Assembly (NCBI GenBank): GCA_023386835.1
Contig: JAEWIY010000006.1
Location: 25,154-89,153, forward strand
Source: Verrucomicrobiota bacterium
Lineage (GTDB): Bacteria > Verrucomicrobiota > Verrucomicrobiia > Opitutales > Opitutaceae
DNA: 64,000 bases
Direction: 5' to 3'
Numbering within the stretch: the stretch's first letter is position 1; the number at the start of each line of letters is the position of its first letter. The translations under genes and the position numbers were made by a program. The notes beneath the pieces were generated by a model that saw nothing but the letters and a program-made list of their open reading frames with translations, had not been told where the DNA came from and did not search any database. Positions 35,963 to 44,957 of this stretch are shown in pieces.

Positions 35963-38071
35963 ATGTTCACCAGCCGCCGCCAGTTCCTGCAAACGACGAC
36001 TCTCCTCGGCGCGGCCTGGCCGCTGACGCGGCTGTCCGCCCTCGGCGCCTCAGCGCCCGCACCGTCCACCTCCACCGCTTCACCTCATCTCGGCACCTCC
36101 AAGGCCGGCCTTTTGTTTGACGCGGCCGACATTCCCCGCATCCGCGCCAACCTTGATCGGCCGCGCTTCGCCGCGATGCGCCAAAGCATGCTTGAGGCGG
36201 ATCTGGCGGCTGATCGAAAGTTTCTCGAGGAAGAGCTGCGGCTGAACAACCACGTCACCGACCAGTCCCGCGCCCGCGCGATCCTCGAACGCACCGCGTT
36301 TGCGTATGTGCTGTTTGGCGACACAGCGCAGCGCGACCTGGCAAAACTGGCGTTGCGGCGGCTGCTGGACTATCCCAAGTGGGACTACTTCCTGGAGGGC
36401 GGGCAGCACGTCATCGGCATCCAACGTGCGTCCGAGGCCTGCATCGCCGTTGCGTGCGCGCTCGACTGGCTGGGGGACGCGTTGACCGCCCAGGAACGCA
36501 GCGAGGCCGAGGAAGCGCTGGCCACCAAAGGCGCGCCGGCGTGCTACCGCACCTTGTACGGCATGAAGTATCCGGATCGGGTGCGCGGCTGGTCGTTGGA
36601 TCCCGAAGAGAATTTCCCGGCGCAGATGGATCTGTCGCGTTGGCCGTTGATCCTGAACACGAACAACCTGAAGGTGATCCCGCTCTGCGGCCTCGGGTTC
36701 GCGGCGCTCTGGTTGCACGGACGCCATCCGGAGACCGAGAAGTGGCTCGACATGGCCCGCCAGAGCGCCCGCGCGTTCTCGACGATCTTCGGACTCGATG
36801 GATCGTACGACGAGGGTCTCGGTTACTGGGGTTACACCAAGCTGCACCTTGTGCTGTTCGCAGAGGCGCTGCAGCGGCGCACGGGCATCGACGAAACGCA
36901 GTTGATCGACTACCCCGCCACCGCGCGGTTCGCCCTGGCGATGACGATGCCGACGCTCGGTGCTCCCTTCGTAAACCCGAACGAGCGCGCCGCCTACAAC
37001 TTCGTCCCCAAGGGCATCATCGATCCCGCGCACGACCTGGTGAACTTCGGTGACTCCGGCGTCGGCGCCGACGTGACCGCCGTGCCGTGGATCGCGGAGC
37101 GCCACAACGATCCGGTCTGTCGCACCATCGCGAACGAGATCGGAGCCATCAAGCACCTGCACGGCGCGATCTGGTATCGCAACGAAGGCCCGAGCGCGCC
37201 CCCGGAGCCGGAGTTGCTCGATGTACGTTTCACCAATGACTGGGTGATCTCGCGCACCGGCTGGACCGCTCGCGACTGCGTCGTGGCCTTCCGCAGCGGC
37301 GGTCCCGCCAATCATGAACACGCCGACCGCAACAGCGTCATCTTCAAGGCGCACGGCGAACGTCTGTTCCACGACCCGTTCAAGGCCGGTTACGATCCCA
37401 AGGGGCCGCGCTGGCTGCTGCGACAGACGGAGGCGCACACAGCGCTGCTGATCGGTCGCCGCGGCCATCAGTATCACAAGGGCGAGGAGGGCACCAACTC
37501 CTCCTGGGCCGAAGCGAAAATCATTCACCACGGCACGGGACCTGGCTGGATGGTGGCGGTCAGCGACGCCACGGAGGCGTATCAACTCGTCAACGACAAG
37601 GTGAAGTTCGTCGAACGCACGCTCGCCTACCTGAAACCGGACCTCCTGCTGATCCTCGACCGGGTGCAACTTGCTCCCGGCGCATCCGCCGCCGTACAGG
37701 CGCGCTTTCAGGTGAACAACGAGGACGGTCACGGCCGGGCCTCAGTCGAGGGCACCACATTCCGGATCGAGCGTCCACACGCCCACCTGCTCGCGACGGT
37801 GCACGGCGCGCAGGCGCCGAAGGTCCGCGCGAGTAAACTGAACCTGCCCGAAGAGGAAGGTGAGTACCCGTACGTCGAGGTCGAATCGGCGTCGGGGCTC
37901 GAGCACAATCTGCTGACCATCGCCGCGGCCGCGCCCGCGGGCGAAGCGTTGGCGCCCCTCTCGGTGACGCCACAGAACGGCGGGTGGGCCGTGACGGGCA
38001 CGCATCGTGGTCGTCCGGTCAACGTGCGAATCGAGCTGGGCGAGGAGCGCCCCCGCGTCTCCATCAGCTGA
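35963..38071 (+). CDS. Heparinase II/III family protein, Tat-exported (putative polysaccharide lyase)
   Basis: This 702-residue protein has a twin-arginine leader (FTSRRQFLQTTTLLGAAWPL). An (alpha/alpha)n toroid follows in residues 60-390 (YPKWDYFLEGGQHVIGIQRA, DGSYDEGLGYWGYTKLHLV). The C-terminal beta-sandwich starts at about residue 400 and carries the heparinase II/III signature in RSGGPANHEHADRNSVIF (His-x-His-x-Asp). Tyr and His in DEGLGYWGYTKLH are the likely catalytic pair. The family eliminates uronic-acid-containing polysaccharides (heparin, alginate, chondroitin). It lies 5 bp after the ROK gene and 15 bp before a symporter. Confidence 0.87.
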   Translation: MFTSRRQFLQTTTLLGAAWPLTRLSALGASAPAPSTSTASPHLGTSKAGLLFDAADIPRIRANLDRPRFAAMRQSMLEADLAADRKFLEEELRLNNHVTDQSRARAILERTAFAYVLFGDTAQRDLAKLALRRLLDYPKWDYFLEGGQHVIGIQRASEACIAVACALDWLGDALTAQERSEAEEALATKGAPACYRTLYGMKYPDRVRGWSLDPEENFPAQMDLSRWPLILNTNNLKVIPLCGLGFAALWLHGRHPETEKWLDMARQSARAFSTIFGLDGSYDEGLGYWGYTKLHLVLFAEALQRRTGIDETQLIDYPATARFALAMTMPTLGAPFVNPNERAAYNFVPKGIIDPAHDLVNFGDSGVGADVTAVPWIAERHNDPVCRTIANEIGAIKHLHGAIWYRNEGPSAPPEPELLDVRFTNDWVISRTGWTARDCVVAFRSGGPANHEHADRNSVIFKAHGERLFHDPFKAGYDPKGPRWLLRQTEAHTALLIGRRGHQYHKGEEGTNSSWAEAKIIHHGTGPGWMVAVSDATEAYQLVNDKVKFVERTLAYLKPDLLLILDRVQLAPGASAAVQARFQVNNEDGHGRASVEGTTFRIERPHAHLLATVHGAQAPKVRASKLNLPEEEGEYPYVEVESASGLEHNLLTIAAAAPAGEALAPLSVTPQNGGWAVTGTHRGRPVNVRIELGEERPRVSIS

Positions 38072-38086
38072 CCGACGGCGCCTTCG

Positions 38087-39886
38087 ATGCCCGCCTTCAA
38101 CACGGTCAACGCCGCGGACTACGCGCTGATCGCGCTGTACTTCGCGATCGTGATCGCAGTGGGCGTGTATTCGGCTCGTCGTAACAAGAGCACCGACGAC
38201 TACTTCAAGGCCGGTGGTCAGGTTCCTTGGGTCCTGGCCGGGCTGTCGAACTGGGTTTCGGGCTTCTCCGCCTTCATGTTTGTGGCGGCGGCGGGTTTCA
38301 CCTACCGGATCGGGATTGGTGCCATCGTCATCTTCAGCACGGCGGCATGGGCGTACCTCATCGGCTACTTCTACTTCGCCAAGATGTGGCGGCGCTCCCG
38401 CATCAACTCACCGCTCCAGTTCCTCACCCGCCGCTATTCGCCCTCGACGACCTACTTCTACTCGGTCACCGCCATCGTGCCGCAAATCGTCGGCATCGGC
38501 CAGGGTTTGTACATTCTCTGCATTTTCGTCTCGACCGCGCTCGGCTTCGGCAACGAACAGTTCACGGTCCTCGGTGTATCGCTCAATGGCCTACAGGCCT
38601 CCGTCCTCCTCGTCGGGGTGGTGATGGTGCTGTACACCGTGATCGGCGGGCTGTGGGCCGCCGTGCTCTCCGATGCGGTGCAATCGATCATCATCATCGT
38701 GATGACGGTGATCATCTTCCCCGTTTCCTATGCCTACCTCGGCCAGGGCAGTGGGATCTTCGCCGGCTTTCAGCGCATGGTGCGGGAGGTGCCGGCCGAG
38801 TTCTTCACGCTGCAGGGGCAGGCGGCGCAGCCGTTGTTCCTGATCGCCTACTTCATTAGCACGCTCCTCGGCTACAACGTCGCCTGGCACCTGGTGCAGC
38901 GCTACTACAGCGTGCCTGACGAGCGCAGCGCCCGAAAGATGGCCCTGCTCTGCTGCGGGCTTTCCCTGTTCGGACCGCTCTTGTGGATCCTGCCGGTGAT
39001 GGCGTCTCGGGTGATTTTCCCCGACCTGGCCGCGCTCTGGCCCGCTCTACGGGAACCGGCTGAAGCGTCCTACGTGAGCCTGGCCATGCTGCTGCTGCCG
39101 CACGGGTTAATCGGCTTCGTTGTCTCCGCCGTGCTCTCCGCCACCTTGGGCCAGGCCAACGACGCCTTCAACTGGCTCGCGGCCACCACCACGCGTGATG
39201 TGTACGTGCCGCTGCGGCGGCGTCTGACCGGACGCGAGACTTCGGACCGGCATCAACTCCGGATCGCCCAACTGACCATGCTCTTGGTCGGCGTCTTTGG
39301 CATCCTGGTGGCGCTCTATATCCCGCGCTTCGGTGGCGCGTTTGCCTTCGCGCTGCAGTATCACTCGCTGCTCGCCTGTTTCCTCACCCCGGTGGCGCTC
39401 GGTATGATCTTCCGCCGCACACCGTGGTGGTCGGGCATCGCTTCCTGCTCAGCTGCGGTTGTCGTCTCGCTGACGCTGCTCGTGCTCAATGTCTGGCCAG
39501 AGCACCCCGTGCCGCGCAACGTCTTCAGTGCGGTCTTCACCGCCTCACTCGTGTTTGCTATCTCCGCTCGCTTCTTCCGCGCGGACGATCCCCGGCATGC
39601 CGAACTGCAACGACTTGACGCGGACTTGCGCACGCCGGTCCCCGACGCTCCCTCAGGTCGCGCCGCGGCGAGCCTCGAGGTCTACGGTGTCATCGGCCTG
39701 CTCGCGTTGATCCTCGGCGTCGTCCTCATCGCCTGCACCGCCTTGCCCACGAGTGAACTTGCGCCGGCCCGGCACAACACCGTCGCCGGCCTGCTGCTGT
39801 GCGCGATCGGAATCGGCCTGCGGCGGCTCGCTCGTTGGGGCCGCTCACAATCCGGCGTGAGCCCGACATCGACATCACCCAGCTGA
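38087..39886 (+). CDS. Sodium:solute symporter family transporter
   Basis: This 599-residue protein has about 13-14 hydrophobic segments. It starts in the typical SSS way: NAADYALIALYFAIVIAVGV, then RRNKSTDDYFKAGGQVPWVL with the conserved loop. GFSAFMFVAAAGFTYRIG and AWAYLIGYFYFAKMWRRSRI follow. The C-terminal end is an extra TM pair with a polar linker. Most likely it couples Na+ entry to uptake of the uronate or oligosaccharide released by the heparinase encoded 15 bp upstream. Relatives include SGLT-type sugar and sialic-acid carriers. Confidence 0.9.
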   Translation: MPAFNTVNAADYALIALYFAIVIAVGVYSARRNKSTDDYFKAGGQVPWVLAGLSNWVSGFSAFMFVAAAGFTYRIGIGAIVIFSTAAWAYLIGYFYFAKMWRRSRINSPLQFLTRRYSPSTTYFYSVTAIVPQIVGIGQGLYILCIFVSTALGFGNEQFTVLGVSLNGLQASVLLVGVVMVLYTVIGGLWAAVLSDAVQSIIIIVMTVIIFPVSYAYLGQGSGIFAGFQRMVREVPAEFFTLQGQAAQPLFLIAYFISTLLGYNVAWHLVQRYYSVPDERSARKMALLCCGLSLFGPLLWILPVMASRVIFPDLAALWPALREPAEASYVSLAMLLLPHGLIGFVVSAVLSATLGQANDAFNWLAATTTRDVYVPLRRRLTGRETSDRHQLRIAQLTMLLVGVFGILVALYIPRFGGAFAFALQYHSLLACFLTPVALGMIFRRTPWWSGIASCSAAVVVSLTLLVLNVWPEHPVPRNVFSAVFTASLVFAISARFFRADDPRHAELQRLDADLRTPVPDAPSGRAAASLEVYGVIGLLALILGVVLIACTALPTSELAPARHNTVAGLLLCAIGIGLRRLARWGRSQSGVSPTSTSPS

Positions 39887-39935
39887 AACTGTGGCCGACA
39901 CGACACATCGAAGCGACGCCAGAAGAATTCCCGAC

Positions 39936-41186
39936 ATGAATACCGCCCCCTCCACCCGCCCGCTCCCGCCGCCCGGCCTCGGCGCAGCGGCCATTGGCAG
40001 CGAAGAGGAGGCGCTCGTGATTGATGTGCTGCGGCGCCAGGAACTCTTTCGATACTACGGCAACGATCCGCAGCAACCGCCACCGATGGTCGCGACTCTC
40101 GAACGCGAGGCAGCGGAGAAATTCCGGATGCCCTACGCGCTGGCTGTCTCGAGTGGTACAGCCGCACTCGAGATCGTGCTCGCGGCCGCCGGGATTGGCC
40201 CCGGGGACGAGGTGATCGTGCCGGCGTGGAGTTGGATTTCCTGTTTCACTGCCGTGGTCCGCTGTGGCGCCCGACCCGTCCTCGCCGAAGTGGACGATTC
40301 GCTGTGTCTGGATCCCGCCGCTATCGAACGTCTCCGTTCTCCCCACACGCGCGCCGTGCTGGTGGTGCATTACCAAGGCGCCGCCGCGGATCTCGATCGT
40401 ATCCTCCTTTCCGCACACCGCCACGGGCTGTTTGTGATTGAGGACTGCGCCGAGGCTCCGGGCGCCACCCATCGCGGACGGCCACTCGGCTCGATCGGCG
40501 ACGCTGCGATCTACAGCTTCCAGCACAACAAACCGATGACCGCTGGCGAAGGCGGCTTGTTGGTCACACGCGACCAGCGCCTCTACGAGCGCGCCGTCCG
40601 GCTCCACGACCTCGGCCAGTATCGGCCGCATCATGACGCAGTCCTGCCCGCTCGCGAAAGGGCGTTCGCCGGCGGCCAGTATCGGATGTCGGAACTCACG
40701 GCGGCCGTCGCCCTGGCCCAACTGCGTAAGTTGGACCGCGTTCGGGACCACTGCCGCGCGCTCAAACACCACTTGCTCGAACGCCTGCACGGTCTCGACG
40801 AGCTGACCCCACGCCGGCTCGCCGACGATGCGGGAGACTTTGGTTTTGAAATTTACCTGTACGCCCGCGACGCGGCTACGGCCCAATACTATCGCGAGGA
40901 ACTCACCCAACGAAACGTGCGCTGCCAGCAACGCACCGGCACCTATCCGCAATACAAGCGCGACTATGTGCAGTCGGGCCTGACCGCGCACCCCGCCCAT
41001 TCGCCCTTCCGCGAGTTGCGACCGTGGCCTGCTCCCGGTTATCGGGTGGAGGATTTTCCACGCACGGAGGACCTGACGTCACGATTTCTCGCCTTGCCGC
41101 TCGGCTGGCGGTACACGACCGACGACGTCGATTACATGGCCGAGATGATCCGCGCGGTGCACGACGCCCGCTCCGTCTCGCGCTGA
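39936..41186 (+). CDS. DegT/DnrJ/EryC1/StrS family PLP aminotransferase
   Basis: This 416-residue protein shows the family layout: ALAVSSGTAALEIVLAAAGIGPGDEVIVPAWSW, HRHGLFVIEDCAEAPGATHRG (Asp that binds the PLP nitrogen) and IYSFQHNKPMTAGEGGLLV with the Schiff-base Lys. The C-terminus contains the usual PLGWRYTTDDVDYMAEMI helix. I chose the ATG at 39936; an in-frame GTG at 39891 is also possible, but it sits 4 bp after the symporter stop with no ribosome site. Such enzymes aminate keto-sugars or keto-cyclitols. No nucleotide-sugar genes are nearby, so the substrate could be a free keto-sugar or inosose. Confidence 0.88.
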   Translation: MNTAPSTRPLPPPGLGAAAIGSEEEALVIDVLRRQELFRYYGNDPQQPPPMVATLEREAAEKFRMPYALAVSSGTAALEIVLAAAGIGPGDEVIVPAWSWISCFTAVVRCGARPVLAEVDDSLCLDPAAIERLRSPHTRAVLVVHYQGAAADLDRILLSAHRHGLFVIEDCAEAPGATHRGRPLGSIGDAAIYSFQHNKPMTAGEGGLLVTRDQRLYERAVRLHDLGQYRPHHDAVLPARERAFAGGQYRMSELTAAVALAQLRKLDRVRDHCRALKHHLLERLHGLDELTPRRLADDAGDFGFEIYLYARDAATAQYYREELTQRNVRCQQRTGTYPQYKRDYVQSGLTAHPAHSPFRELRPWPAPGYRVEDFPRTEDLTSRFLALPLGWRYTTDDVDYMAEMIRAVHDARSVSR

Positions 41187-41247
41187 CGACGGGCCCCAAC
41201 AACCTGTCCACCTACGCGCATCTCCCGCCATTCTTCCCGCCGATCGA

Positions 41248-43251
41248 ATGACGTTTTCCGCTCCCTCGCCTTTCTTGTCTCTCCTGCGCCCGACTCGGGT
41301 CTGGGTTTTCGGAATCAGTTTGGCCGCACTGGCAGCCCACGTCATCGCCGCGCCCGCCTTGTGGGTGGAGAGCCGGAAGGACGTGGGGCTCGACGGACAA
41401 GCCGTAGCACGCCTGACCGCCGTTGATCTCAACGGAGATCATCAGGCCGACCTCGTTTTGCGGCCCATCTCCACCCAGGAGGCTGCGCCCACCGTCTGGT
41501 TGTGGCAGCCCGACGCGCAAAGCCCGCTCGGCGGACGTTTTGTCGCCTCAACCTCGAGCCAGCTGCCGGCGCTGGCCTCGCGCGACGTGCTCACCTTTGC
41601 CGATCTGAACAACGATGGTCACCAGGACGCGATCATTGGTCGGTACCTCGACTACCTCGATCCAGCGTTCCGCCCGCCGGAACAGGCGCCCGAGCGCACG
41701 GCCTGGCTGCCGGGTCGCGGTGATGGCACGTTCGGCGACCCTATTCCGATCGACGCCGCGTTGGCCGCGACCACCAGCGCGCTGGCGGTGAACGACGTGA
41801 ATCGCGACGGGCTGCCCGACCTGTGGATCGGCAACTGGTATCAGCACTACGGCCGCGGCAACGAGGCGTTTCCGAACGACCTGCTGCTGCAGTATCGAAA
41901 CGACGACCACAAACCCCGTTTCGTCCGGTGGTCCATTCCCGGGGAAACCACGCCGCTGGAGGCGTCAACCGATCCCGGTGGTCGGCCGACGTACGGCGTG
42001 CTCGTCGGTCGCCTCGACGACGAGCCCCTGCCCTACCTGCTCGAGCTCAACTACGGCCGCCGCTGGAATCGGCTCTACGCGCTTTTGCGACCCGCGCCGC
42101 TGCAACCGGAGCGGTTCTCCATCGAGCGTCCGCTCCCCGCCCCCGGTTTCGCCCGCGAAGAGGCGGCCCGCACACTGAACGGGCGGGACGTTGCCCCTGA
42201 GGCGGGTTTTGACGGCGACGAGATCCGGCATGGTCGTCACCCCGATTGGCTGCGCGAACGCGCCCAAGCCGACCCGCGCGTTGCCCGCGATGATGAACCG
42301 CCCTTCCGCGCGAATGGAAACACGTTCGACGCCGCCATCGGTGACATCGATCAAGACGGCGACTTCGATGTGCTCGTCACCACGATCATCCACGCCTGGG
42401 CGGGCGACTCCTCCGATCGCACCCGCTTCCTCGTGAATCAGCTGAGGGAAACCGGCAGGGTCACCTTCACTTCCCCCGCTCATCTTTCGGTTGATCGTAT
42501 TCCCAACGTCATTACGCCGGAGAATCAGAACTACAACCAGGGCGACATCTTCGCGGAGCTGGCCGACCTGGACCACGACGGCCGGCTCGACCTGATCCTC
42601 TGCTCTTCCGAATACAACGATCCGCCTCCCCACGACGAACGGCTGCGCATCTACCTGCAAACCGAAGACGGACGCTTTCGTGACGCAACGGACGAGTTGG
42701 GCATCCATCAACCGGGCGCCGGACAGCCGGCGCTGCTCGATTTGGATGGCGACGGCGCGCTCGATCTGGTGATTGGGCAGACCTTCAACCGCTTTGACGC
42801 CGGGCGCCGCCGCGTCGCGGGTATCGCGAACGGCACGCTTCCACCGTCCGCCAACACCGCGGAGGGCGCCGAGCCCCGCCTGCACGTGTATCACAACCGA
42901 GCGGCGCAGGGTCGCGCTGGGCTCATCCTCCGCCTGCGCGGAGATCCCGCCCAGGGAACGAGCACGGATGCGTTCGGCGCGATTGTGCGCGCCCGCGTCG
43001 ATCTCGACGGCGACCCGGCGACGCCGCCCGTCACGCTGGTCCGCCAGCTGATTGGCCCCGGCGGTCACGCGGGCAAGCGGTCGGACGCGCTGATCCATTT
43101 CGGCCTCGGTCAGGCCCAGTCCGCCGAGATCGAGATCGAATGGCCCAACGCCGCCCAGACGCGCACCGCCCTCGGTGAACTGCGCGCCGGCACCTACGTC
43201 GTCGAACAAGGCAATCGAGCAATCCGCCTGGATCGCCCGCTCCTCCAATAG
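41248..43251 (+). CDS. Secreted FG-GAP/VCBS propeller protein with C-terminal ASPIC/UnbV domain
   Basis: This 667-residue protein has a signal peptide (WVFGISLAALAAHVIAAPA) and at least six calcium-type repeats: DLNGDHQADLVL, DLNNDGHQDAII, DVNRDGLPDLWI, DIDQDGDFDVLV, DLDHDGRLDLIL and DLDGDGALDLVI. The C-terminal domain (RQLIGPGGHAGKRSDALIHF, GLGQAQSAEIEIEWP) is of the ASPIC/UnbV type seen in CRTAC1. It is exported and probably binds Ca2+ and saccharide or another protein. It lies between a DegT aminotransferase and two amidohydrolase-fold genes, so it may be part of the same locus, though its role there is unclear. Confidence 0.85.
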   Translation: MTFSAPSPFLSLLRPTRVWVFGISLAALAAHVIAAPALWVESRKDVGLDGQAVARLTAVDLNGDHQADLVLRPISTQEAAPTVWLWQPDAQSPLGGRFVASTSSQLPALASRDVLTFADLNNDGHQDAIIGRYLDYLDPAFRPPEQAPERTAWLPGRGDGTFGDPIPIDAALAATTSALAVNDVNRDGLPDLWIGNWYQHYGRGNEAFPNDLLLQYRNDDHKPRFVRWSIPGETTPLEASTDPGGRPTYGVLVGRLDDEPLPYLLELNYGRRWNRLYALLRPAPLQPERFSIERPLPAPGFAREEAARTLNGRDVAPEAGFDGDEIRHGRHPDWLRERAQADPRVARDDEPPFRANGNTFDAAIGDIDQDGDFDVLVTTIIHAWAGDSSDRTRFLVNQLRETGRVTFTSPAHLSVDRIPNVITPENQNYNQGDIFAELADLDHDGRLDLILCSSEYNDPPPHDERLRIYLQTEDGRFRDATDELGIHQPGAGQPALLDLDGDGALDLVIGQTFNRFDAGRRRVAGIANGTLPPSANTAEGAEPRLHVYHNRAAQGRAGLILRLRGDPAQGTSTDAFGAIVRARVDLDGDPATPPVTLVRQLIGPGGHAGKRSDALIHFGLGQAQSAEIEIEWPNAAQTRTALGELRAGTYVVEQGNRAIRLDRPLLQ

Positions 43252-43326
43252 CCCTCTTTTCACCGAGCGACCATGCCGCCTGCCTCCCGTCCCAGCAACG
43301 CCACGCCGCCCTGCGGCGCCGCCGAC

Positions 43327-43351
43327 GTTTGTCACTTATTACGTGACAAAC
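43327..43351. repeat. 25-bp palindrome in the intergenic region (copy 2)
   Basis: Arms GTTTGTCACTTA (43327-43338) and TACGTGACAAAC (43340-43351) pair with one mismatch; one further C-G pair extends the stem outward. The core is nearly identical to the copy at 35049-35073. The two flank positions differ between copies but remain paired within each copy. It lies in the 177-bp gap before the amidohydrolase gene. The small palindrome GCCCGA-AG-TCGGGC follows at 43357-43370. Confidence 0.8.
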
Positions 43352-43428
43352 GGCTTGCCCGAAGTCGGGCGCGACGCCCACACGGTCGTGCCGCTGGCAT
43401 GGTTTGACCGCCCCATTCTGCCTCATCC

Positions 43429-44199
43429 GTGCAACGTATCTTTGACGTTCATACACACCCGGTTTTCTTCGGCGCCGGATCGAAACCCAGCGAGGTGGAG
43501 GCGTTGATTCGGCGGGCACGGACTTTCGGGGTCCGACGACTTGGCGCGTTGGGTGACGTGCTGGTGCACGGACGAAATCCCGACGAGCAACAGGTTGCCG
43601 CCATCAACAACCAGACCGCGCAACTGCTGCGGCGCCACCCGGACTTTTTCGTCGGGTTCATCTTCCTCAACCCCACCCTCGGGGAGCGCGCGGTGAAGCG
43701 CGAAATCGAACGTCTGGTCCCGCTCGGCTTTCGCGGTTTGAAGCTCGAGATCTGCAACAACGCCCGCGATCGCTGCATGCACCCGGTGATGCGCCTGGCG
43801 GCCCAGCACGGACTCGTCGTCCTGCAACATTCCTGGAGTCAGACGAACATCCGGGAGCGCCGCTTCCATAGTGACCCGGAGGATACGGCCGAGTTGGCGC
43901 GGCGTCATCCCGACGTGCGTGTGATCATGGCCCACCTGACCGGCTGCGGTGTGCGCGGTGTTTTGGCGGCCCGGAACGTTCCGAACCTCTCCATCGATAC
44001 GTCAGGCGCGGCGCCGGAAGAAGGCCTCGTCTCCTACGCCGTTGAGAAGCTCGGCCCGGAGCGGATCTTGTACGGCTCCGACTGGCCGATTCGTGATTTC
44101 CCTATCGCCATTGCGCGAATCACCGGCGCCCGGCTAGGCGCCACCATCGAACGGCGCCTGCTGCACGACAACGCGCACGAACTGCTCGGCCTGTCATGA
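43429..44199 (+). CDS. Amidohydrolase-family metal-dependent hydrolase
   Basis: This 256-residue protein, starting at GTG, has the first metal motif intact (MQRIFDVHTHPVF, HxH), then a carboxylate region GFRGLKLEICNN. His motifs VVLQHSWSQTNIRER and RVIMAHLTGCG follow, and the terminal YGSDWP Asp. This is the amidohydrolase-2 group (ACMSD/gamma-resorcylate-decarboxylase-like), which works on lactones, amides or carboxylates. Its stop overlaps the next start as ATGA. It probably opens a lactone or hydrolyses a small amide in the DegT pathway. Confidence 0.83.
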   Translation: MQRIFDVHTHPVFFGAGSKPSEVEALIRRARTFGVRRLGALGDVLVHGRNPDEQQVAAINNQTAQLLRRHPDFFVGFIFLNPTLGERAVKREIERLVPLGFRGLKLEICNNARDRCMHPVMRLAAQHGLVVLQHSWSQTNIRERRFHSDPEDTAELARRHPDVRVIMAHLTGCGVRGVLAARNVPNLSIDTSGAAPEEGLVSYAVEKLGPERILYGSDWPIRDFPIAIARITGARLGATIERRLLHDNAHELLGLS

Positions 44200-44957
44200 A
44201 CGTCTTCGACGCCACCGCGTGGATCGGCCCCTGGCCGTTTGCTGTCCTGCCCGAGCACACCGCCGCGTCGTTGACCAAGGCGCTGCGGGAGCACGGCGTT
44301 CAACGCGCACTGGTGTCGCCGTTGCGCGCGGTGTTTGCACCCGAGCCCGGCCCGGCGAACCAAGCCCTCCTCCGCCGTACGCGCAGCGCCACCGCGCTGA
44401 CTCCGCTGCCGGTTCTCAATCCCATTTTGCCCGGTTGGCGGGACGAACTGGATACACTGGCGCGCGATCAGCGCGTCCGGGCCGTGCGCTGCTTGCCGGC
44501 GTATCATGGATACAGCCTGCGAGCCCGGGAGCTCGACGTCGTGGTGGCTGCGTTGCGCGAACGAGACCTGCGCCTCGTGATCACCGCGCGGTTGATCGAT
44601 GAGCGACACGAGTACTTTGCGTTGCGGCTCAAACCTGTGCCCAGCACCGACCTGGCTGCGTTTCTGCAACGCCATCCGGACTGGCCGGTGCTGGTTTCCG
44701 GCCTGACGTTTCAGGAAGCATTGAACCTCGCTCCGCAACACCCGCGACTGCTCGTGGATTGCTCGTTTGCCGAATGGGACCGCACGCTGGAGCGCTGGCG
44801 CGAAACGATTCCGGCCGACCAAATCGTCTTTGGATCCCACACGCCGTTTCTCGTGACTGCCGCGACGACCGCCAAGTTGATGACGGCTCGTTTGCCCGCC
44901 CGGGAGCACCGCGCGATCGCCGCGGGAAACCTCGAAGCGTTTCTCTGCGGTGAGTGA
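44196..44957 (+). CDS. Amidohydrolase-fold protein lacking the HxH metal motif
   Basis: This 253-residue protein parallels the preceding amidohydrolase in length, order of segments and C-terminus (IPADQIVFGSHTPFLVTAA, AIAAGNLEAFLCGE), so it is probably a divergent tandem paralogue. The N-terminal metal site is replaced: NVFDATAWIGPWPF where DVHTHP is expected. The terminal YGSDWP motif reads FGSHTP, losing the Asp. It may be a non-catalytic subunit of a heteromeric amidohydrolase or use a different mechanism. It starts with ATGA overlap and ends 8 bp inside the next gene, so the three genes are coupled. Confidence 0.78.
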   Translation: MNVFDATAWIGPWPFAVLPEHTAASLTKALREHGVQRALVSPLRAVFAPEPGPANQALLRRTRSATALTPLPVLNPILPGWRDELDTLARDQRVRAVRCLPAYHGYSLRARELDVVVAALRERDLRLVITARLIDERHEYFALRLKPVPSTDLAAFLQRHPDWPVLVSGLTFQEALNLAPQHPRLLVDCSFAEWDRTLERWRETIPADQIVFGSHTPFLVTAATTAKLMTARLPAREHRAIAAGNLEAFLCGE

